From Promethearchaeota archaeon (lineage in GTDB: Archaea; Asgardarchaeota; Lokiarchaeia; Sigynarchaeales; SOKP01): a stretch of 19,839 bases of DNA. The DNA lies in the NCBI GenBank assembly GCA_019057735.1, contig JAHLWV010000013.1, positions 1 to 19,839 on the forward strand, written 5' to 3'. Positions 16,226 to 19,839 of this stretch are shown one piece after another. The notes under the pieces are model-generated. The model did not search any database. It worked only from the letters and a program-made list of their open reading frames with translations, and was not told where the DNA came from. Numbering within the stretch: position 1 is the first letter of the stretch; the number at the start of each line of letters is the position of its first letter. Made by a program: the position numbers and the translations under genes.

Positions 16226-17764
16226 TTAATTAATTTTTTTATTTTGGAGCGTTTTGACGAATGTTTTAAAGAAATTTTTTTCCTCTAAATGTGAATATAA
16301 ATTGTTTGACATTTTGTAAACCTCATTATAAATCATCTGATGATCTATGTTAGGAGTCCATTTCTTATCCACCTTACAAATATTCTCAGCAGCTTTAACA
16401 ACATCAGGAAACAATCCAGCACCTGCTGCTGCTAAAATTGCTGCCCCTAAAGACGTTGCTTCCTCAATCACATTTCTTACACAAATTATACCTATAACAT
16501 CAGAGTAGATTTGATTCCAAAAATCCGAGCGAGATCCGCCTCCAGTTAACTTCAATTCTTTTGGAGCGATTCCTAACTCTCTAAATATCTCAACATTCTT
16601 TCTAATTTCAAATGCTACTCCTTCCATAATAGAACGTATAATATCTCTTCTTTTATGACCTAATGATAAACCATATATTAAACCTCGAGCATACGGGTTC
16701 CAATGAGGTGCTCCAGCACCAACCAAATGGGGGATGGCTAATAGTGAGTTAGCTCCAACGGGCGACTTTTCAGCTTCTTCAGTTAAAATAACATAAGGAT
16801 CTTGGTTTTGTTTTTTAGCCTGTTCACACTCTTCTGCTCCAAGTTCGTCCCTAAACCACCTTAAAAAGGCTCCGGTAGTAAAGATACTAGCTTCTTGAAC
16901 CCATGCGCCAGGAATTGCATGGCAACTACATAAAACACGCCTTTTCGGATCAAGTTTAGGTTTTTCTAGATAAGCTAGTATAAAACTTCCCGTTCCAGTC
17001 GTGACTTTTATGTTCCCGGGGGAGACGACTCCTACACCCAGTGCCGCTGATTGCTGATCACCTGCTCCGGTTATTACTAAAGTTTTTTTGTCAAATAATG
17101 TATCCTCAGTTAAAATTTCGCCAATATCGATTCCACTCTCTACGGGTTCTGGCATTTTATCCAAGTCAATTTCGAGTTCGGAGGCGATCTCATCTGAATA
17201 CTTAATTTTATTAATATCGAAAAGCATAGTTCTTGATGCGTTAGAGTGGTCTGTATAAAATTGTCCCGTTAATTTATAAAGAATGTAATCTGACACAAGT
17301 AAGAATTTATGAGTTTTTTGATATATCTCTGGTTTTTCATCTTTGAACCATAAAATTTTTGTCGCTGAAAAATATGGATCAATTATTAACCCCGTAGTGT
17401 TATATATTTTATCTTCTCCTATTTTTTTCTTAATGAAGTCAACCTGATTAGTAGTTCTTCGATCTTGCCACACTAACGCATTATGTAAAGTGTTTCCTTC
17501 TCGATCTACAGGAACAATTGTTTCGCGTTGATTAGCAATAGAAAGACTTACAATTTCTGATTTATCGATTCCGCTTTTTTTAATAGCTATTTCGATAGTA
17601 TTCTTTAGTGATTCCCACCAAGAATTAGCGTCTTGCTCCACATAAGAAGGAACGGGATAAAAACTCTCCCACTCCTGATACGCGCTTGATATTATAGTAC
17701 CAGTCATATCAAAAATAAAAGTTCTACATCCTGTAGTTCCTAGGTCAAGTGCGGCAACAAACAT
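16226..17764 (-). CDS. FGGY-family carbohydrate kinase with glycerol-kinase signature residues
   Basis: This 512-residue FGGY kinase phosphorylates a polyol or sugar in the cytosol. The phosphate loop is LDLGTTGCR (6-14), the catalytic site GAGDQQ (D236) and the adenine loop LTGGGSRS (405-412). Residues that contact glycerol in E. coli GlpK have counterparts here: R80-E81 (NQRET), Y131 (DPYFSATK), D236-Q237 and F261 (GTGSF). WQDRRT and SNASRTMLFDI are also glycerol-kinase-like. The C-terminal half (IPHLVGAGAPHWNPYARG and onward) reads more like xylulokinase-type members, so glycerol is likely but not certain. No glycerol-3-phosphate dehydrogenase or transporter is adjacent. The ATG at 17764 begins the usual MFVAALDLGTT. 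About 100 nt separate it from each neighbour. Confidence 0.85.
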   Translation of the reverse strand: MFVAALDLGTTGCRTFIFDMTGTIISSAYQEWESFYPVPSYVEQDANSWWESLKNTIEIAIKKSGIDKSEIVSLSIANQRETIVPVDREGNTLHNALVWQDRRTTNQVDFIKKKIGEDKIYNTTGLIIDPYFSATKILWFKDEKPEIYQKTHKFLLVSDYILYKLTGQFYTDHSNASRTMLFDINKIKYSDEIASELEIDLDKMPEPVESGIDIGEILTEDTLFDKKTLVITGAGDQQSAALGVGVVSPGNIKVTTGTGSFILAYLEKPKLDPKRRVLCSCHAIPGAWVQEASIFTTGAFLRWFRDELGAEECEQAKKQNQDPYVILTEEAEKSPVGANSLLAIPHLVGAGAPHWNPYARGLIYGLSLGHKRRDIIRSIMEGVAFEIRKNVEIFRELGIAPKELKLTGGGSRSDFWNQIYSDVIGIICVRNVIEEATSLGAAILAAAGAGLFPDVVKAAENICKVDKKWTPNIDHQMIYNEVYKMSNNLYSHLEEKNFFKTFVKTLQNKKIN

Positions 17765-17863
17765 AGTTAATAAAACTCTTTGAATAATTAGTTTTAGTAG
17801 TAATGTATAGATTGTGCTATGAAATAAAAACTATTATTAACAATTATAAGAAAATACTTAATT

Positions 17864-18541
17864 TTATTTCACTTTTTTAAACCCACATTGTTGACACACT
17901 AATCCAACTTTAGGACTATATACTTGTGTAAGGGGTCCATTACAAATTGGACACTTCACATCAAATGTTGGAAACCATTTACCTTTAATATTGGGCATAT
18001 ACTTTAAAGTATTAACGAATTTCAATCTATCTAGATCCTGCTTATTAATTTGTAGCAACTGTTGTTCTTCAGCAATAGATTTTCCTTTTGGAGCTAAAAC
18101 TATTAAGAATTTCATTTTTTTCGGATTATTTAGCAATGATAATGTTCGCAAAATAGCTCCTTCTTTATATTCATCAAATAACTTAGCTAGTTCTGGAGGG
18201 GCTAAAGCTACTAATACAGCTTGCGAATCCCTCGATTCCACTTCGACTTTTTGAATGAGGAATTGGAACATTCTCTTTTCATGGTCCATCCCCCAAATAA
18301 AAATCCATGGTTTTATATCGTAATCCTCGTTATCAGGCCCAATTATTCTTTTAATACTTTCCACCCAGGAATAATGGTTAAATTTATACAGGTTAGAGCG
18401 TAAATCATCAAAAAATCCTGGTTCAACTACAGGAAAAGTTTTCATTACACTTTTCAGAGATAAAAGTTTAACTTCAGCTAAAACTTCTGAGTTAAGATTA
18501 TCCCATGGTGTATATGTGAAAACTGAAAAGAAATTGTTCAT
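17864..18541 (-). CDS. Unknown protein with C-terminal zinc ribbon
   Basis: I do not recognise a family. The 225-residue protein has a mixed alpha/beta body, with FIWGMDHEKRMFQFLIQKVE (84-103), a hydrophobic strand AVLVALAPPELAKLF (108-122) and KFLIVLAPKGKS (164-175). A C-terminal zinc ribbon follows: C197-P-x-C200 and C216-x2-C219 with a 15-residue loop, typical of archaeal nucleic-acid or ribosome-associated proteins. There are no membrane segments. It is divergent from the nucleotidyltransferase-like gene across 133 nt and lies about 100 nt upstream of the FGGY kinase. The metal-binding tail is clear; what the body does is not. Confidence 0.65.
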   Translation of the reverse strand: MNNFFSVFTYTPWDNLNSEVLAEVKLLSLKSVMKTFPVVEPGFFDDLRSNLYKFNHYSWVESIKRIIGPDNEDYDIKPWIFIWGMDHEKRMFQFLIQKVEVESRDSQAVLVALAPPELAKLFDEYKEGAILRTLSLLNNPKKMKFLIVLAPKGKSIAEEQQLLQINKQDLDRLKFVNTLKYMPNIKGKWFPTFDVKCPICNGPLTQVYSPKVGLVCQQCGFKKVK

Positions 18542-18674
18542 AATCTTTAAGACTAATATATAATATCCTTTTAACTTTTTTATTTCTAAGATAGATAATG
18601 ATTTAAATTATAAAAATAAGATTTAAGAAGCATTACGGCTATAATCATATTAAACTAATTGTCGAGATTAATAA
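18542..18674. promoter_or_regulatory. Divergent intergenic region with promoters for two unknown genes
   Basis: These 133 nt lie between head-to-head genes and must hold both promoters. A/T-only blocks lie at about 18554-18566 (minus side) and about 18602-18626 (plus side). Neither start has a purine-rich ribosome binding site, so short or absent leaders are plausible. Confidence 0.35.
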
Positions 18675-19826
18675 ATGAACGGAATTTGGGATAGTAAATC
18701 GGACGCAATAAAGAAAGGTGATAACCTTAGGGACGTCTCACATATTATCGAAAAAACTAGAAAAGACGAGGAAGGCTTTATTCATTACGTTTTTAGCAAA
18801 GCTAATTTTTTTAATCCTTGGTATACAATTCCCGAAGATGATTTCAAACTTTTTGAAAACTTTCTAGAAGGCGGTTCTAGAGCATACCCTTCTGATGGTA
18901 GCATCCCCTGTGATATAGTAGCTAAAGAAGCAAGAAAAGTTTTGAAAAAAATAGAATTATGTTCCCAAGACCCTAATCATCATTATTGTGAAGCAGCTCG
19001 CGAAGTGTTAAAAAAAGGGAAATTCTCGTCAGTAAGAGGGACGCTAAAACTCTATTTAGGTAAATACACGACAAGAGATTGGAGAAGAAAGAGATTTACG
19101 GACGATATAGATTTCTGGATGTTTCACACGAACCTATTAGATTCATCTTTAAAAGAGTGCAGTTTTTTAAAAAATAAAGAAACAGGAGAATGGGAAAAAA
19201 CTGTTGAATGGAAGAAATTTGAAACTAAAGAAAATAGGCGCGAAACTTTGTTTGCTGCAAACAATCTTAATCAGTTACTTGATTTTGGAGCTGGTAGTTA
19301 TCTCGAAGGTTCAAGTTTAAAAGAAATTTTTGATAAAAAAATTAAAAGAGGACACGATGTCGATTTAAGCGATATTATTAATGTCGCAATGATGAACAAT
19401 GGCGTCGATGGTATTCACAAAGATGAATGGTCAGATGCATGGAATTCTTTTGAACAGGCAGCCAATACACGAAATACTAGAACCACATCTAATCTAATAA
19501 GTATTTGTCGTTATTCTTTTGCAATTGCAGACCACCTTGAAAAAGTTAGCAAAGCTATTAAAAAACATAAAGATATTATTTTAGATAAATCTAAATATTC
19601 AGACGAGAAGATAAAATCTCTCTGTAGAATCTCTACTCATTGGGAAAAATTCTACGATGCTAACGGAGTAGATGAAACTAGAAAAATGATTCGTGATTTT
19701 TACCATGAACAAGCAGAAGAGAAACCATTTCACGCACAAAACCTAAGAATACTTGCGAAAAATATCCTAAAATTACTTAATTCCAAATACGAATATCTTA
19801 AGGTTACATTCGAAATTGAGCAATAA
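18675..19826 (+). CDS. Putative nucleotidyltransferase-fold protein (AbiEii-like signature)
   Basis: This is a 383-residue soluble protein without a confident family. Residues 116-150 resemble the nucleotidyltransferase core of AbiEii-type proteins: VRGTLKLYLGKYTTRDWRRK followed by RFTDDIDFWMF, with D144-x-D146 as the likely metal-binding pair. In AbiEii proteins this reads as a GG-T-x-L stretch and then R-x-S/T-x-D-I-D. A later KKIKRGHDVDLSDIIN (221-236) fits the family's 'K...R...RDxxDl' segment. The C-terminal 250-383 is helical and charged. The ATG at 18675 has no Shine-Dalgarno; it could be leaderless. No AbiEi-like antitoxin gene is visible, but the window ends 13 nt after the stop. The fold call is inferred from short motifs. 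Confidence 0.55.
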   Translation: MNGIWDSKSDAIKKGDNLRDVSHIIEKTRKDEEGFIHYVFSKANFFNPWYTIPEDDFKLFENFLEGGSRAYPSDGSIPCDIVAKEARKVLKKIELCSQDPNHHYCEAAREVLKKGKFSSVRGTLKLYLGKYTTRDWRRKRFTDDIDFWMFHTNLLDSSLKECSFLKNKETGEWEKTVEWKKFETKENRRETLFAANNLNQLLDFGAGSYLEGSSLKEIFDKKIKRGHDVDLSDIINVAMMNNGVDGIHKDEWSDAWNSFEQAANTRNTRTTSNLISICRYSFAIADHLEKVSKAIKKHKDIILDKSKYSDEKIKSLCRISTHWEKFYDANGVDETRKMIRDFYHEQAEEKPFHAQNLRILAKNILKLLNSKYEYLKVTFEIEQ

Positions 19827-19839
19827 TTTGAAATTATAA

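Noticed and set aside
1..19839. CRISPR array, insertion sequence or prophage
   Set aside because: No spaced direct repeats, transposase motifs, terminal inverted repeats or phage structural genes were seen.

Overview
The window is an AT-rich stretch from an archaeon. It holds aIF5A with a hypusine loop, Nob1 with PIN and zinc ribbon, FEN1 with a C-terminal PCNA-binding peptide, a tandem-AAA Cdc48/VCP, SRP54, a HerA-type ATPase, a TrmY-like protein and a free-standing AMMECR1. That mixture is archaeal. The low GC, the Lys/Ile/Asn-rich proteins and the scattered unknown proteins would suit an Asgard (Lokiarchaeia-like) genome, but this lineage guess rests on general impression and no decisive marker is present.

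Layout. From about 8.0 kb down to 0.1 kb, seven genes run on the minus strand in the order SRP54, TrmY-like protein, dihydroorotase, AMMECR1, FGGY kinase, SCP2-like protein, and a 2-hydroxyacid dehydrogenase/class II aldolase fusion. The first five are tightly spaced (17-61 nt apart). The last three look like a separate metabolic module. A 154-nt divergent promoter region separates this run from the plus-strand housekeeping run of aIF5A, NAD kinase, Nob1, FEN1, Cdc48 and a small winged-helix-like protein (8.2-13.9 kb). That run ends convergently, with a 9-nt overlap, against a minus-strand HerA-like ATPase. Upstream of HerA on the minus strand lie a four-helix membrane protein, a second FGGY kinase with glycerol-kinase signature residues, and a zinc-ribbon protein of unknown function. 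The last gene, on the plus strand, has an AbiEii-like nucleotidyltransferase signature.

How the genes fit together. The plus-strand run serves translation (aIF5A), ribosome maturation (Nob1), replication and repair (FEN1), protein remodelling (Cdc48) and NADP supply. SRP54 and the TrmY-like protein extend the translation/secretion theme on the other strand. The kinase, SCP2-like and dehydrogenase-aldolase genes suggest a sugar or sugar-acid route of phosphorylation, oxidation and C-C cleavage, with the last two activities joined in one polypeptide. This is the best candidate for an undescribed pathway here.

Two start sites are anomalous. Nob1 and the winged-helix-like gene both have coding sequence that clearly continues upstream of the first ATG/GTG/TTG, and in each the best-placed start is an ATT (or neighbouring ATC) codon. 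There are no rRNA or tRNA genes, CRISPR arrays or insertion sequences that I can see. No gap between genes exceeds about 155 nt.
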